The notes beneath the pieces were generated by a model. It saw only the letters and a program-made list of their open reading frames with translations, was not told the DNA's origin and made no database searches. From Micromonospora sp. WMMD980 (GTDB lineage Bacteria; Actinomycetota; Actinomycetes; Mycobacteriales; Micromonosporaceae), in contig NZ_JARUBE010000003.1 of NCBI RefSeq assembly GCF_029626035.1, positions 1,798,001 to 1,862,000 on the forward strand: a stretch of DNA of 64,000 nucleotides, given 5' to 3'. Positions 1 through 8,203 of the stretch are shown piece by piece. The stretch's first letter is position 1. Every line of letters begins with the position of its first letter. A program made the translations under genes and the position numbers.

Positions 1-1
1 C

Positions 2-550
2 CTGGACGTGCTCGCCGCGCACCGGGTACGGGCCACGTTCTTCGTCCTCGGCGCGATGCTGCGCCGGTATCCGGACCTGGGCCGCCGGCTGGTCGGCGCC
101 GGCCACGAGGTGGCCCTGCACGGCTGGACGCACGACAACCTGCTGCTGCGCGGGCCGGCCGGCACGGTCCGCGACCTGACCCGGGGGTACCACCTGGTCG
201 TGGACGTGACCGGCCGGCCGCCGCGGTTCCTGCGCCCGCCGTACGGGGTGCTGACCGGCGCGACGCTGCTGGCCGCCCGGCGGCTGCGGCTGCGCCCGGT
301 GCTGTGGAGCTGCTGGGGGCGGGACTGGACCGCGTCGGCCACCGGGGACGGCGTCCGGCGGCGGGTGCTGGCCGGGCTGCGCGGCGGCGGCACGGTGCTG
401 CTGCACGACTCCTCGGCCGCCGCCGAGGCGGGTGCCTGGCGGTCCACGCTCGCCGCGCTGCCCGAGCTGATCGCGGAGTGCCGCCGGCGCGGGTGGCAGG
501 TCGGCCCGCTGGCCGCCCACGGTCTGGCCGCGCGCCGAGGTGGCGGGTAG
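2..550 (+). CDS. Polysaccharide deacetylase (NodB-type), 3' part only
   Basis: This is the C-terminal part of a NodB-fold (CE4) polysaccharide deacetylase, an enzyme class that removes acetyl groups from cell-wall or other N-acetylated sugars. The reading frame is open to the left edge, so the true start and the first catalytic Asp motif lie outside the window. Visible family motifs are the metal-binding H-x3-H pair in HGWTH (bases ~121-135), the RPPYG loop (~235-249) and the C-terminal LLHDS motif (~400-414). No signal peptide can be judged. The next gene starts 118 bases downstream on the same strand. The family call is firm; the substrate is unknown. Confidence 0.85.
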   Translation: MDVLAAHRVRATFFVLGAMLRRYPDLGRRLVGAGHEVALHGWTHDNLLLRGPAGTVRDLTRGYHLVVDVTGRPPRFLRPPYGVLTGATLLAARRLRLRPVLWSCWGRDWTASATGDGVRRRVLAGLRGGGTVLLHDSSAAAEAGAWRSTLAALPELIAECRRRGWQVGPLAAHGLAARRGGG

Positions 551-668
551 GCCCGCGGGCCGCGTGCCGAGCGGGGGGTGCGCGACACCGTACCGCGCGG
601 CACCGGCTCCGGGATACGAATCTCGGAGCCGGCGACCCGTTCGGGTCGGCGTGGCTAGCGTGCGGGGC

Positions 669-1967
669 ATGAGGACCTGGGGTTCTTCCGTGGCGCTGGC
701 CGCCGCCCTGCTCCTACCGCTGTCGACGCCGACGACGCCGGCCGCGGCGGGGGTGCGGCCGGGCGTCTCGCCGGCCCGCCGGCTGCCGGCCGGCGCGCCG
801 CCCTGCCCCAACGTGCCGGCCCCGGCGACCCGCCCTCCGCAGGCGCCGCCGGCGCCCGATCCGGCCGCCCGCTCGGTCGGCGGGGCCGCGCTGGACAACG
901 CCGGACTCGTGGTCCCGCCCGTGGCGACCGCGCCGCCGCCGGTGACCGCGACCTCGTGGCTGGTCGCGGACCTGGACACCGGCGCGGTGCTCGGCGGCTG
1001 CGGTCCCCACGAGTACGGCGTCCCGGCCAGCGTGCAGAAGCTGCTGCTGACCGCGACCATGCTGCCCCGGCTGGATCCGGACCGGGAGGTCACCGTGACG
1101 GCCGGGGACGTGGCGATCGAGCCGGGCAGCTCGGCGGTCGGGTTGGCCGAGGGCGGGCGCTACCGGATCGGGACGATCTGGCTGGGCCTGCTGCTCAAGT
1201 CCGGCAACGAGGCGGCGAACGTCCTGGCCCGGCTCGGCGGCGGCCCGGACGGGCTGGCCGGTGGCGTGCGGGCGATGAACACGGAGGCGCAGCATCTCGG
1301 CGCGCGGCAGACGCACGCGGTCACGCCGTCCGGGCTGGACGGTCCGGGACAGTTCACCAGCGCGTACGACCTCGCGTTGATCGCCCGCGCGTGCTTCCGC
1401 GAACCGGCCTTCCGCCGCTACACCGCCACCCGGACCGCCCAGGTGCCCGCGCAGCCGGCGCTGCCCGAGAGGGCATTCCAGATCCAGAACGACAACATGT
1501 TGCTGGACCACTATCCGGGCGCCATCGGCGGCAAGACCGGCTTCACCGACCTGGCCCGGCACACCTACGTCGGCGCGGCCGAGCGCGGGGGGCGTCGGCT
1601 GGTGGTGACCCTGCTCGGCGCCGAGATCCCCACCCAGCGCGGCTGGCAGCAGGGCGCGGCGCTACTGGACTGGGGGTTCGGGCTGCCCCGCGACGCGACG
1701 GTCGGCCGGCTGGTGGAGCCGGGCGAGCTGGAGCGGTCGGCGGCGCCGCCGACCGGGGTGGCGTCGGCGCTGGCCGGGCACGCCGACCTGGGCGGTGGTG
1801 CGGCGCACGCCGGCACCCGGCCGGGCGCCGGGCCGTCGGTGGCGGTGGGCGCGGTGCTGGTGGTCGGGGGAGCGGTGCTGCTGGCGCGGCGGCGCCGGCA
1901 CGCCGCGGCGGCGGCCATGGCGACCGGCTCGGTGCTGCGGGAGGCGGAACTTCCGGAAGGCGACTGA
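669..1967 (+). CDS. D-alanyl-D-alanine carboxypeptidase (serine-type PBP)
   Basis: This is a secreted, membrane-anchored D,D-carboxypeptidase (peptidase S11) that trims the terminal D-Ala of peptidoglycan stem peptides. I chose the ATG at 669 because it begins a clear signal peptide (MRTW followed by an Ala/Leu core); the upstream in-frame extension has no such feature. A Pro/Ala-rich linker follows. The three active-site motifs are visible: SVQK (S-x-x-K, ~1032), SGN (~1200) and KTG (~1531). Near the C-terminus a Val/Gly/Leu membrane segment precedes an Arg-rich stop-transfer stretch. It converges with the LacI-type gene, with only 14 bases between the stops. Length (432 residues) is normal for actinobacterial members. 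Confidence 0.92.
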   Translation: MRTWGSSVALAAALLLPLSTPTTPAAAGVRPGVSPARRLPAGAPPCPNVPAPATRPPQAPPAPDPAARSVGGAALDNAGLVVPPVATAPPPVTATSWLVADLDTGAVLGGCGPHEYGVPASVQKLLLTATMLPRLDPDREVTVTAGDVAIEPGSSAVGLAEGGRYRIGTIWLGLLLKSGNEAANVLARLGGGPDGLAGGVRAMNTEAQHLGARQTHAVTPSGLDGPGQFTSAYDLALIARACFREPAFRRYTATRTAQVPAQPALPERAFQIQNDNMLLDHYPGAIGGKTGFTDLARHTYVGAAERGGRRLVVTLLGAEIPTQRGWQQGAALLDWGFGLPRDATVGRLVEPGELERSAAPPTGVASALAGHADLGGGAAHAGTRPGAGPSVAVGAVLVVGGAVLLARRRRHAAAAAMATGSVLREAELPEGD

Positions 1968-1981
1968 GGATGACCGCCCGG

Positions 1982-3007
1982 CTACCTTGCGGCGGGGGCG
2001 GCGGTGCTGTCCCGCAGCACCAGTTCGGTGGCCAGCTCGATGCGCGGGGACTCGATCTCCTCGCCCTGGGCGAGGCGTAGCACGGTGCGGGCGGCGAGCC
2101 GGCCCATCTCCACCAGCGGCTGCCGCACGGTGGTCAGCGGCGGCGAGGCCCACCGCGCCTCCGGCAGGTCGTCGAAGCCGACCACGGAGACGTCGTCGGC
2201 GACCCGCAACCCGCGCCGGCGCACCGCCTCGTAGACCCCGAAGGCCATCTGGTCGCTGGCCGCGAAGATCGCCGTGGGCGGGTCGTCGAGGTCGAGCAGC
2301 GCGCCACCGGCGGTGTAGCCGGAGGCGTGGTAGAAGTCGCCGGGGTGGACCAGGCGGTCGTCGGCCGGCACGCCGGCCGCCGCCAGCGCCGCCCGGTAGC
2401 CGTCCAGCCGGGCGCGGCTGCACAGCAGCAGCGGCGGGCCGGCGACGAAGCCGATCCGCCGGTGGCCCAGCTTCAGCAGGTGCTCGGTGGCGGAGAGGCC
2501 GCCGGTCCAGTTGGTGGCGCCGATCGCCGGCACGTCCGTCCCGGCCACCCCGGCGTCCGGGTCGACCACGACGACCGGCACGTTGAGCCGGCGTAGCTGC
2601 GCCTGCACCGAGGGGCTCAGGTGCGAGGTCACCACGATCACGCCGTCCGAGGCGCGGGCCCGCAGGTTGTGCAGCCACTGCCGGGTGGAGCTGGTCTCCC
2701 GGTGCACGGCCGAGATCACCACACCCACGCCGGCCGCGTGGCCGACGTCCTCCACCCCGCGGATGATCTCCACCGCCCAGGGGCTGTCCAGGTCGTTGAA
2801 GACCAGGTCGACCAGGTCCGCCCGGCGCACCGTGCGGCTGCCACGACGCCGGTAGCCGTGGTGACGCAGCAGCTTCTCGACCCGCTCCCGGGTGTCCGGG
2901 GCGACGTCGGAGCGCCCGTTGAGCACCCGCGACACGGTGGGCACGGAAACGCCGGCCTCCCGTGCGATCGCGGTGATGGTCACCCTGCGCTCGTCGTCCC
3001 CGCTCAC
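1982..3007 (-). CDS. LacI-family transcriptional regulator
   Basis: This is a 341-residue LacI/GalR repressor with an N-terminal helix-turn-helix (residues ~8-55: AIAREAGVSVPTVSRVLNG) followed by a periplasmic-binding-protein-like sugar sensor domain. It is transcribed divergently from the acetyl-ester hydrolase at 3209, and the shared intergenic region holds two CGGAA/TTCCG inverted repeats, so the esterase and the regulator itself are the likely targets. The effector is probably a sugar released by plant polysaccharide breakdown, but that is inferred from context only. The start at 3007 gives the usual short lead before the HTH. Confidence 0.93.
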   Translation of the reverse strand: MSGDDERRVTITAIAREAGVSVPTVSRVLNGRSDVAPDTRERVEKLLRHHGYRRRGSRTVRRADLVDLVFNDLDSPWAVEIIRGVEDVGHAAGVGVVISAVHRETSSTRQWLHNLRARASDGVIVVTSHLSPSVQAQLRRLNVPVVVVDPDAGVAGTDVPAIGATNWTGGLSATEHLLKLGHRRIGFVAGPPLLLCSRARLDGYRAALAAAGVPADDRLVHPGDFYHASGYTAGGALLDLDDPPTAIFAASDQMAFGVYEAVRRRGLRVADDVSVVGFDDLPEARWASPPLTTVRQPLVEMGRLAARTVLRLAQGEEIESPRIELATELVLRDSTAAPAAR

Positions 3008-3039
3008 CCGTGTTCCCTTCGCCGGTTGCCGGAACCGAC

Positions 3040-3054
3040 CGGAAAACCGTTCCG
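3040..3054. promoter_or_regulatory. Candidate LacI-type operator 1
   Basis: A CGGAA-N5-TTCCG inverted repeat lies 33 bases upstream of the LacI-family start codon. The same half-sites recur at 3127-3139 with a 3-base spacer, which suggests that both bind the same repressor. This copy is placed for autoregulation. Confidence 0.45.
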
Positions 3055-3085
3055 CCCCACGGACATCTTGCCGTACGCCGAGGGC

Positions 3086-3139
3086 TTGACGACAGATCGG
3101 TCCGGTCCTAGCGTTCGGTCAAGTTGCGGAAACCTTCCG
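3086..3139 (+). promoter_or_regulatory. Promoter and operator of the acetyl-ester hydrolase
   Basis: TTGACG (3086-3091) and TAGCGT (3109-3114) are separated by 17 bases, a good fit to a housekeeping actinobacterial promoter. The CGGAA-ACC-TTCCG inverted repeat at 3127-3139 overlaps or follows the expected start site, a classic place for a LacI-type repressor to block transcription. Both elements are read directly; their function is inferred. Confidence 0.55.
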
Positions 3140-3208
3140 GAAATACGCCGGGTGCCGGGCGCTTCGACGCGCCTCGACCGGCCCACGGACCGACCAGGAA
3201 GCCGAGGC

Positions 3209-4171
3209 GTGTTCACCGACCTGCCCGAGGCGGAACTCCGCCAGCACCGCAGCGACCTGTGCGAACCGGCCGACTTCGACGCCTTCTGGGCCGACACGCT
3301 CGCCGAGGCGCGCTCCTGCGGCGACCCGGTCGCGGCCACCCCGGTGCCCACCCCGCTGACCGGGGTGGACGTCTTCGACGTGACGTTCCCCGGCTTCGCG
3401 GGGCAGCCGGTGCGGGCCTGGTTGCGGATGCCGCGCGGCGTAAACGGGCCACTGCCGACGATCGTGCAGTACGTCGGCTACGGCGGCGGGCGCGGCCACC
3501 CGCTGGAGAACCTGCTCTGGTCCGCCGCCGGGTTCGCCCACCTCCAGATGGACACCCGCGGTCAGGGGTCCGGGTGGAGCCGCGGCGACACGCCCGACGT
3601 GGCGGCGGCCGGCCCGCAGGCGCCCGGGATGGCCACCCGCGGGGTGGAGGACCCGCGCCGCTACTACTACCGGCGGTTCCTCACCGACGCGGTGCGGGCG
3701 GTCGACGCCCTCACCGACCTGCCCGTCGTCGACCCGGCCCGGGTCGCGGTGCTCGGGCACAGCCAGGGCGGGGCCGCGGCGCTGGCCGCCGCCGCGCTGG
3801 CGCCGGGGGTCCGGGCGGCGGTGGCGCACGTGCCCTTCCTCTGCGACATCTCGCGCGCCGTCACGCTCACCGACTCGACGCCGTACCGGGAGATCCGGGA
3901 CTATTTGGCCGTGCACCGGGACCGGGAGGAGCAGGTGCTGCGCACGCTCTCCTACGTCGACGGGGTCGCCTTCGCGCGACGCGCCACCGTGCCGGCCCGC
4001 TTCTCCGTCGCGTTGATGGACGAGATCGTCCCGCCGTCCACCGTCTACGCCGCCTACCACGACTACCGGGGCGACAAGGAGTTGACGGTGTGGCGCTACA
4101 ACGGCCACGAGGCGGGCGCCATCGACGACGACGCCGCCGCGATCGACTTCCTCCGCACGTCCCTGAAGTAA
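3209..4171 (+). CDS. Acetylxylan esterase / cephalosporin-C deacetylase family (CE7)
   Basis: This is an alpha/beta-hydrolase of the CE7 family that deacetylates xylo-oligosaccharides and related acetyl esters. The GTG at 3209 is preceded by AGGA at a suitable distance and begins directly with the family's N-terminal sequence (FTDLPEAELRQHRS). The nucleophile elbow GHSQGG is at ~3757-3774, and the conserved region with DTRGQG lies upstream at ~3550. The length, 320 residues, is typical. No signal peptide is present, which fits CE7 enzymes acting on imported oligosaccharides in the cytoplasm. It is divergent from the LacI-type regulator and is followed immediately after its stop by a 46-base palindrome. 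Confidence 0.9.
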   Translation: MFTDLPEAELRQHRSDLCEPADFDAFWADTLAEARSCGDPVAATPVPTPLTGVDVFDVTFPGFAGQPVRAWLRMPRGVNGPLPTIVQYVGYGGGRGHPLENLLWSAAGFAHLQMDTRGQGSGWSRGDTPDVAAAGPQAPGMATRGVEDPRRYYYRRFLTDAVRAVDALTDLPVVDPARVAVLGHSQGGAAALAAAALAPGVRAAVAHVPFLCDISRAVTLTDSTPYREIRDYLAVHRDREEQVLRTLSYVDGVAFARRATVPARFSVALMDEIVPPSTVYAAYHDYRGDKELTVWRYNGHEAGAIDDDAAAIDFLRTSLK

Positions 4172-4217
4172 GGCGGGGCCCCTTGTTAACAGACGTCTGT
4201 TGACAAGGGGCCCCGCC
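4172..4217. terminator. GGGGCCCC palindrome, copy A (near-perfect 46-base)
   Basis: The element begins one base after the esterase stop codon. Its arms, starting GGCGGGGCCCCTTGT, are reverse complements around AGACGTCT, with a single mismatched pair. It belongs to the dispersed family also seen at 5622, 6831, 17907 and 49741, but its centre differs from the others. Position and structure suggest a transcription terminator. Confidence 0.7.
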
Positions 4218-4241
4218 CAACCCCGTGGTAGACACGGCAGC

Positions 4242-5045
4242 GTGCGCAGACGTACCGCAGCGGTCCTGGTCGTGGTGGTCGCGGCCCTCGCGACCTGCCA
4301 GCGGCCCGAGCCGCGCCCGGCGCCGTCGCCCGCCCCGACGGGCCCACGCGCCCCGGCCGACGTCGTCGACCTGGCCGCCGTCGACCCGACCGTGCGCACC
4401 GACATCCGGTACGCCTCGGCCCACAACTTCGTCGGCCGGCCGATCGACGGCTATCCCGAGCCGCTCTGCCTGCTCACCCGGCGGGCCGCCGAGGCGCTGC
4501 GCCGGGTGCAGGCCGCCGCGCTGGCCCGGGGCCGCAGCCTGAAGGTGTACGACTGCTACCGCCCGCAGCGCGCCGTCAACGAGTTCGTCGCCTGGGCGAA
4601 ACAGCCGCAGGAGTCGCAGATGAAGGCCGAGTTCTACCCGGACCTGCCGAAGGACCGGCTCTTCGCCGACGGCTACCTCGGGGCGCCCACCGCGCACAGC
4701 CGGGCCAGCACGCTCGACCTGACCCTGGTGCCGGTGCCCACCCCGGCGCAACCCGGCTACACGCCGGGCGAGCCCCTGCTGCCCTGCACCGCCCCCGCCG
4801 GTCGCCGGTTCGCCGACGACTCGATCGACATGGGCACCGGGTTCGACTGCTTCGACCCGCGCGCCCACACCGCCGACGCGCGGATCACCGGCGTCGCCCG
4901 GGCGAACCGGGAGCTGCTGAAGCGACTGATGAGCGAGGAGGGTTTCGAGAACTACCCGCGCGAGTGGTGGCACTACCGGTTCGTGGACGAGCCGTACCCG
5001 GACACCTGGTTCGACTTTCCGGTGGCCCGCTCGTCGCTGCGGTAA
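4242..5045 (+). CDS. D-Ala-D-Ala dipeptidase (VanX/DdpX family)
   Basis: This is a zinc peptidase of family M15D that hydrolyses D-Ala-D-Ala or related dipeptides. The GTG at 4242 starts a short hydrophobic leader ending in a Cys (LATC), so it may be an exported lipoprotein; the lipobox is imperfect because Thr sits at -1. Family features visible are the DCYRPQRAV region, the zinc ligands in HSRASTLDLT (His and Asp, ~4696-4725), and the catalytic Glu and third zinc ligand in EWWHYR (~4963-4980). Length is about 267 residues. It is monocistronic, between palindrome A and the DinB gene. With no vanH/vanA partner nearby, a cell-wall recycling role is more likely than glycopeptide resistance. Confidence 0.88.
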   Translation: MRRRTAAVLVVVVAALATCQRPEPRPAPSPAPTGPRAPADVVDLAAVDPTVRTDIRYASAHNFVGRPIDGYPEPLCLLTRRAAEALRRVQAAALARGRSLKVYDCYRPQRAVNEFVAWAKQPQESQMKAEFYPDLPKDRLFADGYLGAPTAHSRASTLDLTLVPVPTPAQPGYTPGEPLLPCTAPAGRRFADDSIDMGTGFDCFDPRAHTADARITGVARANRELLKRLMSEEGFENYPREWWHYRFVDEPYPDTWFDFPVARSSLR

Positions 5046-5114
5046 TGCCGTTGCCTCATGATCCACAGCGGTTAGGCTCCCGGTGACCGAACACCCTGCC
5101 CGGAAGGATGCCCC

Positions 5115-5621
5115 GTGGAGACCGAACGGATCGGCCCGCCGCTGCTGGCCGGCGAGCGGGAGACGCTGCGCGCGTTCCTCGACTTCCACCGGGCCACCCT
5201 GGCCCTCAAGTGCGAGGGGCTGACCGATGAGCAGTTGCGCCGGCGGTCCTCGCCGCCGTCGACGCTGTCCCTGCTCGGCCTGGTCCGGCACATGGCCGAG
5301 GTGGAACGCACCTGGTTCCGCCGGGTCATCGCCGCCGAGGACGTGCCGCTGGTCTGGTCGGACAGCGGCGACTTCCAGGTCGCGTACGACGCGGCCGGGG
5401 CGGACGCGGCCGAGGCGTTCGAGGCGTGGCGCCGCGAGGTCGAGCACGCCCGCCGGATCGAGCGGGAGGCCGAGTCGCTGGACGTGACCGGCCACCAGGC
5501 CCGCTGGGGCGAGGACGTCTCGCTGCGCCTGGTGATGGTGCACATGCTGCATGAGTACGCCCGACACAACGGCCACGCCGACCTCCTCCGCGAGGCCGTC
5601 GACGGCACCGTCGGCGTGTAA
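5115..5621 (+). CDS. DinB-family (DUF664) protein
   Basis: This is a 168-residue four-helix DinB-superfamily protein of the DUF664 type common in actinobacteria. The GTG at 5115 follows a GGAAGGA ribosome binding site. Metal-binding His candidates of the fold are seen in GLVRHMAEVER (~5278-5310), in MVHMLHEYARHNGH (~5536-5577), and around the conserved helix that follows. Such proteins are thought to be metal-dependent thiol or small-molecule transferases; no specific reaction can be assigned. Palindrome B starts one base after the stop codon. Confidence 0.85.
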   Translation: METERIGPPLLAGERETLRAFLDFHRATLALKCEGLTDEQLRRRSSPPSTLSLLGLVRHMAEVERTWFRRVIAAEDVPLVWSDSGDFQVAYDAAGADAAEAFEAWRREVEHARRIEREAESLDVTGHQARWGEDVSLRLVMVHMLHEYARHNGHADLLREAVDGTVGV

Positions 5622-5668
5622 GGCGGGGCCCCCGGTTAACGCCTCCGGTAGAGGCGGGGCCCCTTTTC
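5622..5668. repeat. GGGGCCCC palindrome, copy B
   Basis: GGCGGGGCCCC arms flank the core TTAACGCCTCCGGTAGAGG (5636-5654), and the right arm runs into TTTTC. The core recurs in inverse orientation at 6831-6875 and in direct orientation at 49741-49793. It sits immediately after the DinB stop, so it is probably a terminator. Together with copy C it brackets the dehydrogenase gene as an inverted pair. Confidence 0.75.
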
Positions 5669-5783
5669 GACACCCGTCGGTCGCGGCGCGGGACGGATGT
5701 CCCGGCCGCCGGGTCCTCCGGCCCTGCCGCCCGCCCGCCGCCGCGGAGAAGCGTGGGGGGTGACAACGGCGTGAGGAGGAGCC

Positions 5784-6821
5784 ATGAAGGCACTCGTGCA
5801 CGGCGGGCCGGGCGTGAAGTCCTGGTCCGAGATCCCGGACCCCACGATCGCCGGCCCGCGGGACGCGGTCGTCCGGATCGACGCGGTCACCATCTGCGGC
5901 ACCGACCTGCACATCCTCGGCGGCGACGTGCCCGAGGTCGAGCCGGGCCGGGTGCTCGGTCACGAGGCGGTCGGCACGGTCGTGGCGATCGGCGAGGGCG
6001 TCGCCAACCTGACCCCGGGCGACCGGGTCCTCGCCTCCTGCATCTCCGCGTGCGGCGTCTGCCGCTACTGCCGCGACGGCGTCTACGGGCAGTGCCTCGG
6101 CGGCGGCGGGTGGATCCTCGGGCACACCGTCGACGGCGTGCAGGCCGAGTACGCCCGGATCCCGTTCGCCGACCTGTCCACGTACCGCCTGCCGGAGGGC
6201 GTCTCCGACGAGGCGGCCGTGCTGCTGGCCGACATCCTGCCCACCTCCTACGAGGTCGGGGTGCTCAACGGCGGGGTACGACCCGGCGACACCGCCGTGG
6301 TGGTCGGCGCCGGCCCGATCGGCCTCGCCGCGATCCAGACCGCCCGGCTCTTCTCGCCCACCCACGTGATCGCCGTCGACAAGGCGCGGAGCCGGCTCGA
6401 CGCGGCCAAGCGGTTCGGCGCCGACCTGACCGTGCTCGCCGACGACGATCCGCTCGACGCGGTCCGCTCGGTCACCGGCGGGCTCGGCGCGGACGTGGCG
6501 ATCGAGGCGGTCGGCGTGCCGGCGAGCTTCGAGCTGTGCACCACGCTGGTCCGGCCCGGCGGACGGGTCGCCAACATCGGCGTGCACGGCGCGCCGGCCA
6601 CGCTGCACCTGGAGCGGCTCTGGATCCGCGACGTCACCATCACCACCGGCCTGGTCGACACCCGCACCACGCCCAAACTGCTCGACATGCTGGTCGCCGG
6701 CCAGCTCGACACCGCGCACATGGTGACCCACCGGTACCCGCTGGAGGAGATCGTCGAGGCGTACGACGTGTTCGCCCGCCCGGCCGAGACCGGCGCGCTC
6801 AAGGTCGTGCTCACCCGGTGA
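5784..6821 (+). CDS. Zinc-dependent alcohol dehydrogenase (MDR family)
   Basis: This is a 345-residue medium-chain zinc alcohol dehydrogenase. A GAGGAG ribosome binding site precedes the ATG. The catalytic-zinc region (CGTDLH, then GHEAVGTV at ~5959) and the structural-zinc cysteines (CGVCRYCRDGVYGQC, ~6052-6096) are present, followed by the nucleotide-binding GAGPIG loop (~6307). It resembles the threonine-dehydrogenase-like subgroup, so the substrate could be a secondary alcohol or polyol. It stands alone between two inverted GGGGCCCC repeats and converges with the esterase at 6878. Confidence 0.92.
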   Translation: MKALVHGGPGVKSWSEIPDPTIAGPRDAVVRIDAVTICGTDLHILGGDVPEVEPGRVLGHEAVGTVVAIGEGVANLTPGDRVLASCISACGVCRYCRDGVYGQCLGGGGWILGHTVDGVQAEYARIPFADLSTYRLPEGVSDEAAVLLADILPTSYEVGVLNGGVRPGDTAVVVGAGPIGLAAIQTARLFSPTHVIAVDKARSRLDAAKRFGADLTVLADDDPLDAVRSVTGGLGADVAIEAVGVPASFELCTTLVRPGGRVANIGVHGAPATLHLERLWIRDVTITTGLVDTRTTPKLLDMLVAGQLDTAHMVTHRYPLEEIVEAYDVFARPAETGALKVVLTR

Positions 6822-6830
6822 GGGGTGTTG

Positions 6831-6875
6831 AGCGGGGCCCCTTCCTCTACCGGAGGCGTTAACCGGGGCCCCGCC
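6831..6875. repeat. GGGGCCCC palindrome, copy C (inverse of copy B)
   Basis: GCGGGGCCCC and GGGGCCCCGC arms surround CCTCTACCGGAGGCGTTAA, the exact reverse complement of the core in copy B. It lies between the convergent dehydrogenase and esterase genes, two bases from the esterase stop, and could serve as a bidirectional terminator. Confidence 0.75.
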
Positions 6876-6877
6876 TT

Positions 6878-7657
6878 TCACCGCAGCGGGAGCCAGGGGA
6901 GGACGGCGGCGATCTGGGCGTCCCAGTACGCCCAGTCGTGGTCGCCGGGGCCGAAATCGACGGTGAGGGGCCGGCCCAGGCGGCGCGCGGTGTCGACGAA
7001 GCGCACGTTGTCCTCGTACAGGAAGTCCTCGGTGCCGCAGGCGACGTAGAGCGCCGGCAGGTCGTCGCCGGCCCGTTCCAGCAGCGCCACGGTGTCGTCC
7101 TCGTCCGGCGGCGGGCGCTCGCCCCATACCGTGTGCCACACCGCCGGGTCGACCGGGCTGGCGGGGTGGTGGCGCCGCCGCACCACGTCGAGCGCCCCGG
7201 AGAGGCTCGCGGCCGCGGCGAACCGGTCGGGGTGGCGCAGTGCCCACTTCAGCGCGCCGTAGCCACCCATCGACAGGCCGGCGACGAACGTGTCCTCCCG
7301 CCGGGTGGAGAGGCGGAAGAATGATCGGCAGACCTCGGGCAGCTTCTCGCTGAGGAACGTCCAGTAGCGGTTGCCGTGCTCCTCGTCCCGGTAGAAGCTC
7401 CGCTGCACCTGCGGCATCACCACGGCCAGCCCCAGCGGCGCGACGTAGCGTTCGATCGACGACCGCCGGGTCCACGCCGTGTCGTCGTCGGTGAGTCCGT
7501 GCAGCAGGTAGAGCACCGGCGGGTCGCCGTCGCCGTCGCCGTCGCCGGCGGCGTCGGCCAGGCCGATCCCGGCCGCGCCCCGGTCGGGCAGCAGCACGGT
7601 CATCGAGGTGCCCATGCCGAGCGCCTCGGAGAAGAAGTCACAGCGGATCCGAGCCAT
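6878..7657 (-). CDS. Alpha/beta-hydrolase esterase (esterase D / antigen 85-like fold)
   Basis: This is a 259-residue member of the putative esterase family PF00756 (tributyrin esterase, S-formylglutathione hydrolase and antigen 85 relatives). The LLHGLTDDDTAW segment forms the oxyanion region, GLSMGGYG is the nucleophile elbow (Ser at about residue 134), and a late Asp and GDHDW supply the remaining triad. There is no signal peptide, so it acts in the cytoplasm. The start codon at 7657 begins MARIRCDFFSEALG, typical for the family. It is convergent with the dehydrogenase and monocistronic. Confidence 0.88.
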   Translation of the reverse strand: MARIRCDFFSEALGMGTSMTVLLPDRGAAGIGLADAAGDGDGDGDPPVLYLLHGLTDDDTAWTRRSSIERYVAPLGLAVVMPQVQRSFYRDEEHGNRYWTFLSEKLPEVCRSFFRLSTRREDTFVAGLSMGGYGALKWALRHPDRFAAAASLSGALDVVRRRHHPASPVDPAVWHTVWGERPPPDEDDTVALLERAGDDLPALYVACGTEDFLYEDNVRFVDTARRLGRPLTVDFGPGDHDWAYWDAQIAAVLPWLPLR

Positions 7658-7810
7658 GAACCGGCAGCGTACCCGCGACCCGTTGGGGGGTTGATCGACC
7701 GTTCCTATTGCCGCGGGCCACCCGGGAGGGACAGGATGGGGATGCGTGCCGGAAACGTGTTCGTAACCTGCGCGCTGCTGGTCTCTGTCACGAGGAAGTG
7801 GGAGTCAGGC

Positions 7811-8203
7811 ATGAGCGACGTCTCGGCGGCACTGGGTGTGCGCCTCTACCCGGACCTGGTCGAGCCCGGCGGCCTCGCTCCCGCGCTCGCGCAGACCGCG
7901 ACCGCCCACCAGCTCGACGTCGGCCAGGTGACCGCTCCCGAGCAGGGCCGCAGCCGGTTCACCTGCGCCGAGCTGGCCTCGAAGCGGGGCGTGGTCTGCG
8001 TCAGCCTCGGCTCCCAGGCCCGCTACTTCATGATCGACCTGCGGGTCGAGGGCGAGGTCGAGGCCCGCGGCGACGCGACCGACCTGCTCCAGGTCGCGCA
8101 GGTGGCCGACGCCTGGCGCGCCGGCGCCACGCTCGCCGAGCTCACCGCGCGTTTCCCGTTCATGGAGCAGATGAAGCGCCACCCGGTGACCCAGGCCGGC
8201 TGA
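7811..8203 (+). CDS. Conserved hypothetical protein, 130 residues
   Basis: I do not recognise the family. The ATG at 7811 lies after GGAGTCAGGC and starts MSDVSAALGVRLY. The protein is soluble, with a beta-rich middle (RGVVCVSLGSQARYFMIDLRVEGEVEA) and a helical C-terminal third ending in FPFMEQMKRHP, suggesting a small two-part fold. There are no catalytic-looking clusters, Cys pairs or membrane segments. It is flanked by the divergent esterase promoter region and by about 300 non-coding bases before the RtcB locus. Codon use is typical of the genome. Confidence 0.7.
   Translation: MSDVSAALGVRLYPDLVEPGGLAPALAQTATAHQLDVGQVTAPEQGRSRFTCAELASKRGVVCVSLGSQARYFMIDLRVEGEVEARGDATDLLQVAQVADAWRAGATLAELTARFPFMEQMKRHPVTQAG

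Noticed and set aside
714..1562. Reverse ORF opposite the D,D-carboxypeptidase
   Set aside because: Composition and lack of motifs mark it as antisense to a gene with intact active-site motifs.
4242..5045. Vancomycin-resistance cluster marker (VanX)
   Set aside because: No vanH, vanA or VanRS homologs are adjacent; a housekeeping dipeptidase is more likely.
3867..7475. 1202-residue reverse-strand ORF
   Set aside because: It crosses several well-supported forward genes, is Arg/Gly/Ala-rich, and shows no domain; it is a frame shadow.
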